Source: Bradyrhizobium diazoefficiens
GTDB lineage: Bacteria > Pseudomonadota > Alphaproteobacteria > Rhizobiales > Xanthobacteraceae
NCBI RefSeq assembly: GCF_018131015.1
Contig: NZ_JAFCJJ010000031.1
Span: 1-64,000, forward strand
DNA: 64,000 nt
Direction of reading: 5' to 3'
How positions within the stretch are numbered: position 1 is the stretch's first letter; the number at the start of each line of letters is the position of its first letter. A model generated the notes under the pieces. That model was not told the DNA's origin, did not search any database, and saw only the letters and a program-made list of their open reading frames with translations. This document shows, one piece after another, positions 25,375-33,625 of this stretch. The translations under genes were made by a program, and so were the position numbers.

Positions 25375-26316
25375 TTACTTCCCCCACCGCAGCGCCAGCG
25401 CATCGCGCTCCTTGGCGAGCTCGAGCAGTCCCGCTCGCGTCGCCGGATGCAGCGGCTGCAGTGGATGCCGCACCGTGTCCGACTTGATCACGCCGCCGGC
25501 CTGCATCATGACCTTGCAGGCGATCAGGCCGCATTGGCGGTTCTCGTAGTTGATCAGCGGCAGCCAGCGTTCATAGGCGGCTTTCGCCTCCTCGCGCTTG
25601 CCGGCGAAATAGGGATCGATGATCTGGCGGATGCCGTCGGGATAACCGCCGCCGGTCATGGCGCCGGTGGCGCCGGCATCGAGATCGGCGAGCAACGTGA
25701 TCGCTTCCTCGCCGTCCCACGGACCTTCGATGTCCTTGCCGCCGGCCTCGATCAGGCCGCGCAGCTTTGCGGCCGCGCCAGGCACCTCGATCTTGAAATA
25801 GCGGATGTTGGAAAACTCGCGCGACAGCCGCGCCAGCAGCTCGACCGACAGCGGCGTGCCCGCCACCGGCGCGTCCTGGATCATGATCGGAATGGTGATC
25901 GCAGCCGACAGCACCTTGAAGAACTCGACGATGCCCTTCTCAGGCACGCGGAAGGTCGCGCCGTGATAGGGCGGCATCACCATTACCATGGCCGCGCCCG
26001 CGGCCTCCGCCTGCTTGCTGCGCGCGGCGCAGACGGCCGAACTAAAATGGGTGGTGGTGACGATGACGGGAAGGCGGCCCGCGACGTGCTCCAGCACCGC
26101 GTGCATCACGGTCTCGCGCTCGGCGTCGGTGAGCACGAACTGCTCGGAGAAATTGGCGAGGATGCAGAGGCCGTGTGAGCCCGCATCGATCATGAAGTCG
26201 ACGCAGCGGCGCTGGCCGTCGAGATCGAGCTCGCCGCGCGCATCGAAGATGGTGGGAACGACCGGAAAGACGCCGCGATAGGGGCGCTGGGCCTTGTGTT
26301 GTGGCGTGACCGGCAT
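25375..26316 (-). CDS. DapA-family aldolase/dehydratase (KDA dehydratase-like)
   Basis: A 313-residue TIM-barrel lyase of the dihydrodipicolinate synthase family. The Schiff-base Lys is in NIRYFKIEVPG and the catalytic Tyr in VMVMPPYHGATF; FVLTDAERE is typical of the sugar-acid branch. The closest remembered group is 2-keto-3-deoxy-L-arabonate dehydratase or an uncharacterised dihydrodipicolinate synthase-like protein, rather than biosynthetic DapA. It is a lone gene, so its substrate remains open. Confidence 0.82.
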   Translation of the reverse strand: MPVTPQHKAQRPYRGVFPVVPTIFDARGELDLDGQRRCVDFMIDAGSHGLCILANFSEQFVLTDAERETVMHAVLEHVAGRLPVIVTTTHFSSAVCAARSKQAEAAGAAMVMVMPPYHGATFRVPEKGIVEFFKVLSAAITIPIMIQDAPVAGTPLSVELLARLSREFSNIRYFKIEVPGAAAKLRGLIEAGGKDIEGPWDGEEAITLLADLDAGATGAMTGGGYPDGIRQIIDPYFAGKREEAKAAYERWLPLINYENRQCGLIACKVMMQAGGVIKSDTVRHPLQPLHPATRAGLLELAKERDALALRWGK

Positions 26317-26431
26317 CGAACTCTCCCTGCTGTTCTTCTGTATCGCTACGCCCGCGCAGCGACACAGATGTACTCGGCACGCGGATCGGCGGCAATGCCG
26401 TTTCCCGCGTGCCGGAACAGGGGATCCGCAG

Positions 26432-28513
26432 CTAGGCCGTCTTCACCGCGCCCAAGAAGCCTTCGACGGCGACGCGGAGGCGGTCGGCATCCGCCGACAT
26501 CCTCTTGACCGAGTCGGACAGCACCGTGCCGGCGTTGCCGGTCTCCTGGTTGAGCCTCGCAACGTTGCCGATGGTGTTGGTGACCTCGCGGGTGCCCTGG
26601 GCTGCCTGCTGGAAGTTCCGCGAGATCTCCGTGGTGGCTGCGCGCTGCTGTTCGACCGCAGCCGCAATCGCCGTCATCTTCTCGTCGATGCCGCTGATGG
26701 CACCGCCGATCGAGCGGATCGCGGCAACGGCTTGGCCTGTCGCGCCCTGGATCTCCTCGACCTGACGCGAGATCTCTTCGGTGGCGGTCGCGGTCTGCGC
26801 CGCGAGGCTTTTGACCTCGCCGGCCACGACGGCAAAGCCGCGGCCCGCCTCGCCGGCGCGGGCGGCCTCGATGGTCGCGTTCAGCGCCAGAAGGTTGGTC
26901 TGGCCGGCGATCGCGCTGATCATCTTCAGCACCTCGCCGATGCGGCCAGCGGTCTGGTCCAAAACCTCGACGGTCGCGTTGGTCTGTTCGGCCTGCGCCA
27001 CCGCCTGGCGTGCCTCCTGCGCGCTCGACTGCACCTGCGCGGAGATTTCCCCGACGGAGGCCGAGAGCTGCTCGGTCGCGGCCGCGATAGTCTCGAGATT
27101 GTTGGTGGCCTGCTCGGCCGCCGATGCGACCGCCGCGGTCTGGCCGCTGGATTCCTCAACCAGCGAACGCATGCCGGTCGCGGTCGCGTCGAGCTCCCGG
27201 GTCGAGGTGGCGACGCCCTGAATGACGGCCTGCACGGTGTCGTCAAAGCTGCGGCAGGCGGCATCGACGGTGCCGGACCGGGCGAGTTGCAGGGCCTGCT
27301 GCGATTCGCGATCCCGGCCCAGGCTCTCCGCGGTCGCGGCACTTTCGCGCAGGCTCTCCAGCGCCGCGGCCATGGTGCCGAACTCGTCGGGATGCCTGGA
27401 TTGCGGCACCGGTGTCGCATAGTCGTGGGCGCCGATCCGGGCGATGGCATCCAGGATGGCGCGGACCGGGCGCATCAGGCGATTGCGCACCACGTACACG
27501 CCGGTGAGGGTCACGGCGAGCGCCATCAGGAATGCGAGCGACTCCACCACGAGATTGGTGAGCGCCTTGGCCTGCACGGTCTCGGCGCGCGCGATCGACT
27601 GATCGAGCGCCATGGTCGCGACGCCGACGATGGCCGCGAACGGCGACTGGCAGAGCGTATTCCACTCGGAGGCCGGAAGCGCCGGCTTGCCGCTGCCATC
27701 GAAGTTCTTGGTGAGTTCGCCGATCTGCTTGAGGACGCCGTCGGTCTTGACGCGCGCTTCCTTCGCTGCGGTGACCAGTTGACCGCTCACGTCGGGCGCG
27801 GCCAGCAATTCGCCCATCCCGGTCCAGCCGGCGGCAATAATGCCGTTCCAGCCTGCGATCGTCTGCTTCTGTGTCTCGTCGAGCGGCTTCGATGTGTTGA
27901 TGTTGGGGCGCAGCGTCGAGCACTGGATGCCGTAACGGTCGCGCACCTGCCAGGCGAGGCGGCGGACCTGGATCATGCGGGCAATGAAGGGATCGTCCAT
28001 CCAGGCGCGGTTCGACACCGCGGTGGAAGCGAGGTTGGCCGTGTCGATCACCTTGGTGACGCCATCGTACCAGGGAGCCGTGCGGTCGATCTTGCGCTCG
28101 GCGCGCGGGCGCTTGCTCTCATCGTAGAATAGCTGGTATTTCGGCGCGGCGTCGTTCCAGCCCTGCTTCAGCGTGCCAGCGAGTTCGTCCCGACGCGGGA
28201 AGTCAACGGTGGCGAGCGCCGCGCCGATAGCCTCGTAACCCGCCTGTTCGGCCTTCGCCACCTCGCCGAGCTTCGCGCGCGGATCGTCCTCGCCGAGCAG
28301 CGCGCTCTGGGCATCGCCGCGATTGTTGCGCAGGGCCAGCACGCCCTGGAAGATCGCCTTGTCGGCAGCGGCAAGGCGGGCGGTTTCGAGACTGTCGTGA
28401 TAGCGGCCGAAGGCTCCGACCATCTGGATCGCGGTGCTGGCCAGCGCCCCGGCCGCCAATAACGCCATCAGCACGAGAAGAAGCGAACTTACCGATTTCT
28501 TAAACATCGCCAT
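26432..28513 (-). CDS. Methyl-accepting chemotaxis protein
   Basis: A 693-residue transmembrane chemoreceptor. TM1 is at about residues 8-30, a large periplasmic sensor follows to about 335, then TM2 (about 335-356), HAMP (about 357-410) and the signalling domain (about 440-690), including the conserved hairpin tip EVLKMISAIAGQTNLLALNATIEAARAGEAGRGFAVVA. The sensor domain has a nitrate/chemoattractant-like helical pattern but no assignable ligand. No CheA/CheW genes are nearby. Confidence 0.92.
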   Translation of the reverse strand: MAMFKKSVSSLLLVLMALLAAGALASTAIQMVGAFGRYHDSLETARLAAADKAIFQGVLALRNNRGDAQSALLGEDDPRAKLGEVAKAEQAGYEAIGAALATVDFPRRDELAGTLKQGWNDAAPKYQLFYDESKRPRAERKIDRTAPWYDGVTKVIDTANLASTAVSNRAWMDDPFIARMIQVRRLAWQVRDRYGIQCSTLRPNINTSKPLDETQKQTIAGWNGIIAAGWTGMGELLAAPDVSGQLVTAAKEARVKTDGVLKQIGELTKNFDGSGKPALPASEWNTLCQSPFAAIVGVATMALDQSIARAETVQAKALTNLVVESLAFLMALAVTLTGVYVVRNRLMRPVRAILDAIARIGAHDYATPVPQSRHPDEFGTMAAALESLRESAATAESLGRDRESQQALQLARSGTVDAACRSFDDTVQAVIQGVATSTRELDATATGMRSLVEESSGQTAAVASAAEQATNNLETIAAATEQLSASVGEISAQVQSSAQEARQAVAQAEQTNATVEVLDQTAGRIGEVLKMISAIAGQTNLLALNATIEAARAGEAGRGFAVVAGEVKSLAAQTATATEEISRQVEEIQGATGQAVAAIRSIGGAISGIDEKMTAIAAAVEQQRAATTEISRNFQQAAQGTREVTNTIGNVARLNQETGNAGTVLSDSVKRMSADADRLRVAVEGFLGAVKTA

Positions 28514-28632
28514 GGGTCAGGAGGCCTTACTTTGCAGTCAGGCCACCCTGCATCGCAACACGTCAAGGACCGGTTAAGCTTTCGGCCAATTGGCGGGAGC
28601 GATCCGCCAAGCCGTCAGGCAAACTACGGTAT

Positions 28633-29403
28633 TCACGCGACCTTGGTGAAGTCGGGCGGGCGGCGCTCGGCAAACGCCGTGAACGCCTCGCGCGCCTCGG
28701 CGGTCCGCAGGCGCTGCGCGAACTGCTCGCCCTCGGCCTGCATCTGCGCCAGCAGCACCTCGCCCTTGCGCATCAGCTTCTTGGTCGCGGTGAGCGCGCC
28801 GGCCGGCTGGCGGGCGAGACGCTGCGCAAGCGCAAGCGCCTCGGCATCGAGCTTCTCCAGCGGCACGACCCGGTTCGCTATACCCCACTCCAGCGCCGCT
28901 TTAGCCGCGACGGTCTCGCCGAGCGCAAACATCTCATAGGCGCGGGCATGGCCGATGCGGGCCGGCAGCAACAGGCTGGAGGCGGCCTCCGGCACCAGCG
29001 CGAGGCTGACGAAAGGCGTTGACAATTGCGCATTGTCGGCGAGCACGACGAGGTCGCAATGCAGCAGCATGGTGGTGCCGACGCCGACGGCCCGGCCCTG
29101 CACGGCTGCGACCAGCGGCCGCGTGCTGCGGGCCAGCGACTGGATGAAGCGCACGACGTTGCGGCTGCCTTCGGACCTGCCGGTAGCGACGGCCGCGAAC
29201 TCGCCGACGTCGTTACCCGCGGTGAACATGTCACCCTCGCCGCGGATCAGAAGCACGCGAACGGCTGGATCGGACTCCGCGGATTCGATGGCGTCGGCGA
29301 GCTTGCCGTACATCGCATCCGTCAGCGCATTCTTCTTGTCAGGGCGCGCCAAAGTGAGGGTCAGGACTCCGCCATTGTTCTCGATCCGGACATGCTCGGT
29401 CAT
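28633..29403 (-). CDS. Enoyl-CoA hydratase/isomerase family protein
   Basis: A 256-residue crotonase-fold enzyme acting on acyl-CoA esters. The oxyanion-hole segments IRGEGDMFTAGNDVGEF and AVQGRAVGVGTTMLLHCDLVVLA are present, with LVPEAASSLLLP in the active-site region. The start at 29403 has AAAAGGAG at the right distance; the longer frame starting at 29430 has none. It follows a MarR gene by 14 bp and is likely controlled by it, perhaps in aromatic or fatty acid degradation. Confidence 0.9.
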   Translation of the reverse strand: MTEHVRIENNGGVLTLTLARPDKKNALTDAMYGKLADAIESAESDPAVRVLLIRGEGDMFTAGNDVGEFAAVATGRSEGSRNVVRFIQSLARSTRPLVAAVQGRAVGVGTTMLLHCDLVVLADNAQLSTPFVSLALVPEAASSLLLPARIGHARAYEMFALGETVAAKAALEWGIANRVVPLEKLDAEALALAQRLARQPAGALTATKKLMRKGEVLLAQMQAEGEQFAQRLRTAEAREAFTAFAERRPPDFTKVA

Positions 29404-29416
29404 GTGTCTGCTCCTT

Positions 29417-29866
29417 TTATTCGTCAACACTTCTTGGAAACTTGTCCTGAATGCTGGTCAGCCAGCGCGCGACGATGTCGATCTCGGCGCTTGTAAACCC
29501 GTCCGTCAGCGACGCGTTGATCGACGCGGCCGAGACCTTCGCCTGCGCCAGCGCGGCGCGGCCGTTCGGCGTCAGCCACACGCGCCAGGCGCGGCCATCC
29601 TCGCGGTCGGCGCGCCGCTCAACCAGGCCTGCTGCCGCGGAACGGTCGACGAGACCGGAAATGCCGGCCGGTCCCAGATCGAGCGCGGCGCCCGCCTCGC
29701 CCATCAGGATGCCGTCCTGCCGGCCGAGAATGAACAGCAGCCCGGCCTGTGCCGGCGTCACCTCGCTCGTTGGCTGCGCCGCCATCCATCGCTGGAGGCG
29801 CCGCTGCGCGACGCTCAACAGATAGACCAACCGGTGATGCTTCACGGCCTCCGATTTATTTCGCAT
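29417..29866 (-). CDS. MarR-family transcriptional regulator
   Basis: A 149-residue winged-helix regulator: TPAQAGLLFILGRQDGILMGEAGAALDLGPAGISGLVDRSAAAGLVERRADREDGRAWRVWLT contains the DNA-binding helices and the wing with the conserved D-R motif. It is 14 bp upstream of and codirectional with the enoyl-CoA hydratase gene. MarR proteins near CoA-enzyme genes commonly respond to aromatic acyl-CoA or phenolic ligands; that is inference here. Confidence 0.88.
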   Translation of the reverse strand: MRNKSEAVKHHRLVYLLSVAQRRLQRWMAAQPTSEVTPAQAGLLFILGRQDGILMGEAGAALDLGPAGISGLVDRSAAAGLVERRADREDGRAWRVWLTPNGRAALAQAKVSAASINASLTDGFTSAEIDIVARWLTSIQDKFPRSVDE

Positions 29867-29897
29867 GCGAACTAGATAGAGCCGATCCCGTCGATTG

Positions 29898-30566
29898 TCA
29901 AATGGGCGGAGCTAGACCTGTCCGGCGGCAGCCGTCGAGGAAAAGCGCAGCGCAGGTGCTGATACGGCGCTCGATCTGCTTGCGCGACGGCAAGGGGACG
30001 CCGCCATAGATCGCGGCGCGCTGCGGCGCCGAGGCGACCATGCCGATCAGCATGCCGGCGGCCTCCTCGACGTCATCGAGCGCGATCCGCTTCTTCTTCA
30101 CCTGGACGCGGAGCCAGCGCGCCATCGCAATCGAGGTGCGGGAAATGCCGTTCCTGTAGAAATTCGCGGCGAGTTCGGGAAACGCGGCCGATTCCTGCAG
30201 CACCATGCGCTGCAACGCCACCACCTCCGGATCGAGCACGAGATCGGCGCAGGCGAGCAGCGCCGCGCGTAGCCCGGTTTCGATATCGTCGTCGCCGCTC
30301 GCCTGCACGTCGACGGCCGACAGCAGCCGTTCGAGCCGGTCGGCGCACATCGCCTCGAACAGCGCGGCCTTGGCGGGAAACAGCCGATACAGCGTCCTGG
30401 TCGAGATGCCGGCGCGGCGCGCCAGCTCCTCGGTGCTGGTCGCGGCATAGCCGTCGACGGCGAAGGCGTGGCGTGCGGCCTCGAAGACGATCTGTCTCGT
30501 CTCCTCGTAGCTGCGCAGTGGCGGCCGCCCGCGCGGCCGGGATTGTGACGGTTTTGCCTGAGCCAT
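29898..30566 (-). CDS. TetR-family regulator of the divergent efflux genes
   Basis: A 222-residue TetR repressor. The N-terminal HTH is clear (ARHAFAVDGYAATSTEELARRAGISTRTLYRLFPAKAALFEAM). The C-terminal ligand domain contains LRAALLACADLVLDPEVVALQRMVLQESAAFPELAANFY, as in regulators with a TetR_C domain of the multidrug type. It is divergent from the EmrA/EmrB-type pump genes with a 91-bp gap holding an inverted repeat, so it most likely represses the pump and itself. Confidence 0.9.
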   Translation of the reverse strand: MAQAKPSQSRPRGRPPLRSYEETRQIVFEAARHAFAVDGYAATSTEELARRAGISTRTLYRLFPAKAALFEAMCADRLERLLSAVDVQASGDDDIETGLRAALLACADLVLDPEVVALQRMVLQESAAFPELAANFYRNGISRTSIAMARWLRVQVKKKRIALDDVEEAAGMLIGMVASAPQRAAIYGGVPLPSRKQIERRISTCAALFLDGCRRTGLAPPI

Positions 30567-30581
30567 GTTTTTACATGATGC

Positions 30582-30599
30582 CTGTCATTCCATTGACAG
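30582..30599. promoter_or_regulatory. Candidate TetR operator CTGTCA-N6-TGACAG
   Basis: A perfect 6-bp inverted repeat with 6-bp spacer lies 16 bp from the tetR start and 59 bp from the pump gene start. It is the only clear dyad in the divergent promoter. Confidence 0.6.
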
Positions 30600-30657
30600 T
30601 CCCAAAGCTAGTCCTATTTTGGAAATCGTCAAGTTTCCTAATTCAGGGGAGCCGGCC

Positions 30658-31908
30658 ATGACCGTCCACACCACGCCATCCACGACCGAAGCGGTTCCAA
30701 CCCTCATCCCGGAGGGCGCCCTGCCCGTCGCGCCGCGACCGCGTCGAAAGCTGAACCTTCGCAAGCTGTTGCTGGCGGGCGTGGCGGCCGCGGCGCTGGC
30801 CGGCGCGGGCTGGTATGGCTATGGTTACTGGACCGTCGGGCGCTTCCTGGTGTCCACCGATGACGCCTATGTGAAGGCGGACAACACCACTATCGCGCCG
30901 AAGGTCAGCGGCTATCTCGACCGCGTGCAGGTGGGTGATAACGAGCATGTGAAGGCCGGCCAGGTGCTGGCGCGGATCGACGACCGCGATTTCCGTGTCG
31001 CGCTGGACCAGGCCAGGGCCGATGTCGCCGCCGCAAACGCAACGGTGACCAGCAAGCAGGCGCAGCTCGAGGTTCAGGACGCCGTGATTGCGGCCGCGAA
31101 GGCGACCATCGACGTCGACCATGCCGCCAAGACGTTCGCGCTGCAGGAGAACAAGCGCTACACCGATCTTGCCGCAACCGGCTATGGCAGCGTCCAGAAC
31201 GCGCAGCAGGCGCAGGCGCGCGATGCCGGCGCCGATGCGGCGATCCAGCGCGACACCGCCAATCTCGCCTCGGCTCTCAAGCAGGTCGAACTGCTGAAGG
31301 CCGAGATCGCGCAGGCCAGTGCTGCCGCCGCCCGCGCCACAGCGCTCCAGCATCAGGCCGAGCTCAATCTCGGCTACACCACGATCGTCGCTCCGATCGA
31401 CGGCGTCGTCGGCAACCGCACCTTGCGTGTCGGCCAGTATGTGCAGGCCGGAACGCAGCTGATGTCGATCGTGCCGTCCGCAGGCGCCTATGTGGTCGCC
31501 AATTTCAAGGAGACCCAGCTCACGCACGTGCGGGCGGGCCAGGAGGTCGAGATCGAAATCGACACCTTCCCGGGCCAGGTCATGCACGGTCACGTCGATT
31601 CCATCGCGCCGGCCAGCGGCCAGGAGTTCGCGCTGCTGCCGCCGGACAACGCCACCGGCAATTTCACCAAGATCGTGCAGCGCATCCCCGTCAAGATCGC
31701 GCTGGATGCCGAAACGCAGCCCGCGATCGAACTGCGGCCCGGCATGTCCGTCATCCCGACGATCGCAACCCGTTCAGCGCCGACCGCGCAAGCGGCAACG
31801 ACGCCCCAAGCAACGTCTAAAGCAAAGCTCGTTTCCGGAGGGTCGTCTCATGTCAAGCAGCCTCTCAATCCCGACGCCATCACCCGCAAGACCGGCCGCG
31901 ACGCCTGA
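30658..31908 (+). CDS. emrA: HlyD/EmrA-type membrane fusion protein
   Basis: A 416-residue periplasmic adaptor. The order is a basic cytoplasmic N-terminus, a single TM at about 37-58, the biotinyl-lipoyl-like half (DAYVKADNTTIAPKVSGYLDRVQV), a long alpha-hairpin (about 115-225), the second lipoyl half (TTIVAPIDGVVGNRTLRVGQYVQAG) and a beta-barrel. It links the inner-membrane DHA2 pump to an outer-membrane channel. The ribosome site AGGGGAG precedes ATG 30658. Its last 59 bp overlap the pump gene. Confidence 0.9.
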   Translation: MTVHTTPSTTEAVPTLIPEGALPVAPRPRRKLNLRKLLLAGVAAAALAGAGWYGYGYWTVGRFLVSTDDAYVKADNTTIAPKVSGYLDRVQVGDNEHVKAGQVLARIDDRDFRVALDQARADVAAANATVTSKQAQLEVQDAVIAAAKATIDVDHAAKTFALQENKRYTDLAATGYGSVQNAQQAQARDAGADAAIQRDTANLASALKQVELLKAEIAQASAAAARATALQHQAELNLGYTTIVAPIDGVVGNRTLRVGQYVQAGTQLMSIVPSAGAYVVANFKETQLTHVRAGQEVEIEIDTFPGQVMHGHVDSIAPASGQEFALLPPDNATGNFTKIVQRIPVKIALDAETQPAIELRPGMSVIPTIATRSAPTAQAATTPQATSKAKLVSGGSSHVKQPLNPDAITRKTGRDA

Positions 31909-33475
31909 GCGCGCCAGCGCCGACCCCAATCGCGCGAGCGCCACGATCTGGCTCGCCGTGTTCGCGGCGATGATCGGCGCCTTCATGGCGATCCTGAACA
32001 TCCAGATCACCAACGCCTCGCTGCTCAACATCGAAGGCGGCATCGGCACAGGCGTCGACAACGGATCCTGGATCTCGACGTCCTACCTGATCGGCGAGAT
32101 CATCGTCATTCCGCTGACCGATTACCTGTCGCGGGTGTTCTCGTTCCGCAACGTCATCCTGAGCTTCGCGACGCTGTTTGCGGTGTTCTCGATCGCCTGT
32201 GCCTTTACCGACGACCTGCCCTCGATGATCGCGATGCGCGGCTTCCAGGGCTTTTTCGGCGGCGTGCTGATCCCGATGGCTTTCACGCTGGTCTTCACCA
32301 AACTGCCGAGGAGCCAGCAGCCGATCGGGCTTGCCATGTTCTCCCTCGCGGTGACCTTCGCGCCCGCGATCGGTCCGACCATCGGCGGCTATCTCACCGA
32401 GAACTACGGCTGGCAGACCATCTTCTTCGTCAACGTGCTGCCGACCGCGGTCATGGTGGCCATCCTGTTCGCGACCCTGGAGCGCGCTCCGGTGAACCTC
32501 GCTTTGCTGCGCGAGGGCGACTGGTTAGGCATCGCCACCATGGCGGTCGGACTGGCGTCACTCCAGGCCGTGCTGGAGGAAGGCAACAAGAACGACTGGT
32601 TCGGCTCGACCTTCATCGTGCGGCTTGCGATCATCGCCGCGATCAGCCTGTCGCTGTTCGTCACTAACGAGCTCGTGGTCGAGAAGCCGCTGTTGCGCCT
32701 GCGCCTCCTGACGCAATGGAATTTCGGCGTCGGCACGATCGCTGCGGTGTTCCTCGGCTTCGCGCTGTTCGGCTCGGTCTATCTCCTGCCCGCCTATCTC
32801 GGCCAGGTGCAGGGCTACAATGCCGAGCAGATCGGCAACGTGCTGGCCTGGACCGGCCTGCCGCAGCTTCTGCTGATCCCGCTGGTGCCGAAGCTGATGC
32901 AGCGGTTCGACACCCGCTATATCGCAGCGATCGGCCTGCTGCTGTTCGCCGCGAGCTCGTTCATGAATATCCAGATGTCGCTCGACTATGCCGGCGACCA
33001 GTTCTTCGCCCCGAACGTCGTGCGCGCGGTGGGCCAGGCGCTGACGCTCGCGCCGCTCTCGGCACTCAGCCTCGGCAGCGTCGCGCCGCAGGACGCGCCC
33101 GCCGCCTCCGGCATCTCCAACATGATGCGCAACCTCGGCGGTGCCATCGGTACCGCCGTGCTCGCCACCATCGTCACCAAGCGCGAGCAGTTCCACTCCA
33201 ACATCATCGGCCATTCCGTCACGCTCGGCCGCGAGGAGGTCCGCAGCCGCCTCGCGCAGATGACGGACTACTTCATCGCCCACGGCGTGCCCGACCCCAA
33301 CGCCGCGCGCGAGCAGGCCATCATCGCGCTCGGCAAGACGGTCAAGCGCCAGGCGCTGGTAATGGGCTTCTCAGACACCTTTGCCGTGATCGGCGTGGTG
33401 CTGGTGCTCGCTGCGATCGCGGTGCTGCTGACGCGGCGGGTGAAGGCGGCCGGCGGTGGGGGCGGTGCGCACTAG
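31850..33475 (+). CDS. emrB: DHA2-family MFS multidrug efflux pump, EmrB type
   Basis: A 541-residue proton-driven exporter with 14 predicted membrane segments. Motifs are the first TM with ILNIQITNASL, motif A-like LIGEIIVIPLTDYLSRVFSFRNV, the MIAMRGFQGFFGGVLIPMAF stretch, and motif C LAVTFAPAIGPTIGGYL. ATG 31850 has CCGGAGGG upstream and lies within emrA. With EmrA and an outer-membrane factor encoded elsewhere it expels hydrophobic or phenolic compounds; plant-derived aromatics are plausible inducers. Confidence 0.92.
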   Translation: MSSSLSIPTPSPARPAATPERASADPNRASATIWLAVFAAMIGAFMAILNIQITNASLLNIEGGIGTGVDNGSWISTSYLIGEIIVIPLTDYLSRVFSFRNVILSFATLFAVFSIACAFTDDLPSMIAMRGFQGFFGGVLIPMAFTLVFTKLPRSQQPIGLAMFSLAVTFAPAIGPTIGGYLTENYGWQTIFFVNVLPTAVMVAILFATLERAPVNLALLREGDWLGIATMAVGLASLQAVLEEGNKNDWFGSTFIVRLAIIAAISLSLFVTNELVVEKPLLRLRLLTQWNFGVGTIAAVFLGFALFGSVYLLPAYLGQVQGYNAEQIGNVLAWTGLPQLLLIPLVPKLMQRFDTRYIAAIGLLLFAASSFMNIQMSLDYAGDQFFAPNVVRAVGQALTLAPLSALSLGSVAPQDAPAASGISNMMRNLGGAIGTAVLATIVTKREQFHSNIIGHSVTLGREEVRSRLAQMTDYFIAHGVPDPNAAREQAIIALGKTVKRQALVMGFSDTFAVIGVVLVLAAIAVLLTRRVKAAGGGGGAH

Positions 33476-33477
33476 GC

Positions 33478-33618
33478 TCTTCTCCCTCTCTCCGTTCTTA
33501 CGGGGAGCGGGACGGGGTGAGGGGCCTCTCTCCGCAGACGACATGGCCATGAGACCTGTACCCCCTCACCCGGATCGCAAGAGCGATCCGACCTCTCCCC
33601 GCAAGCGGGGGAGAGGCG
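33478..33618. repeat. Intergenic palindromic repeat (CTCTCCCC family)
   Basis: Arms such as CCCTCTCTCCGTTCTTACGG and CTCTCCCCGCAAGCGGGGGAG fill the 150-bp gap between convergent emrB and the esterase gene; same family as 10069-10230. Likely also works as a bidirectional terminator. Confidence 0.7.
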
Positions 33619-33625
33619 AAAAGAA

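Noticed and set aside
26294..28132. A 612-residue plus-strand frame opposite the chemoreceptor gene
   Set aside because: Gly/Arg/Leu-rich shadow without ribosome site; the minus-strand MCP is unmistakable.
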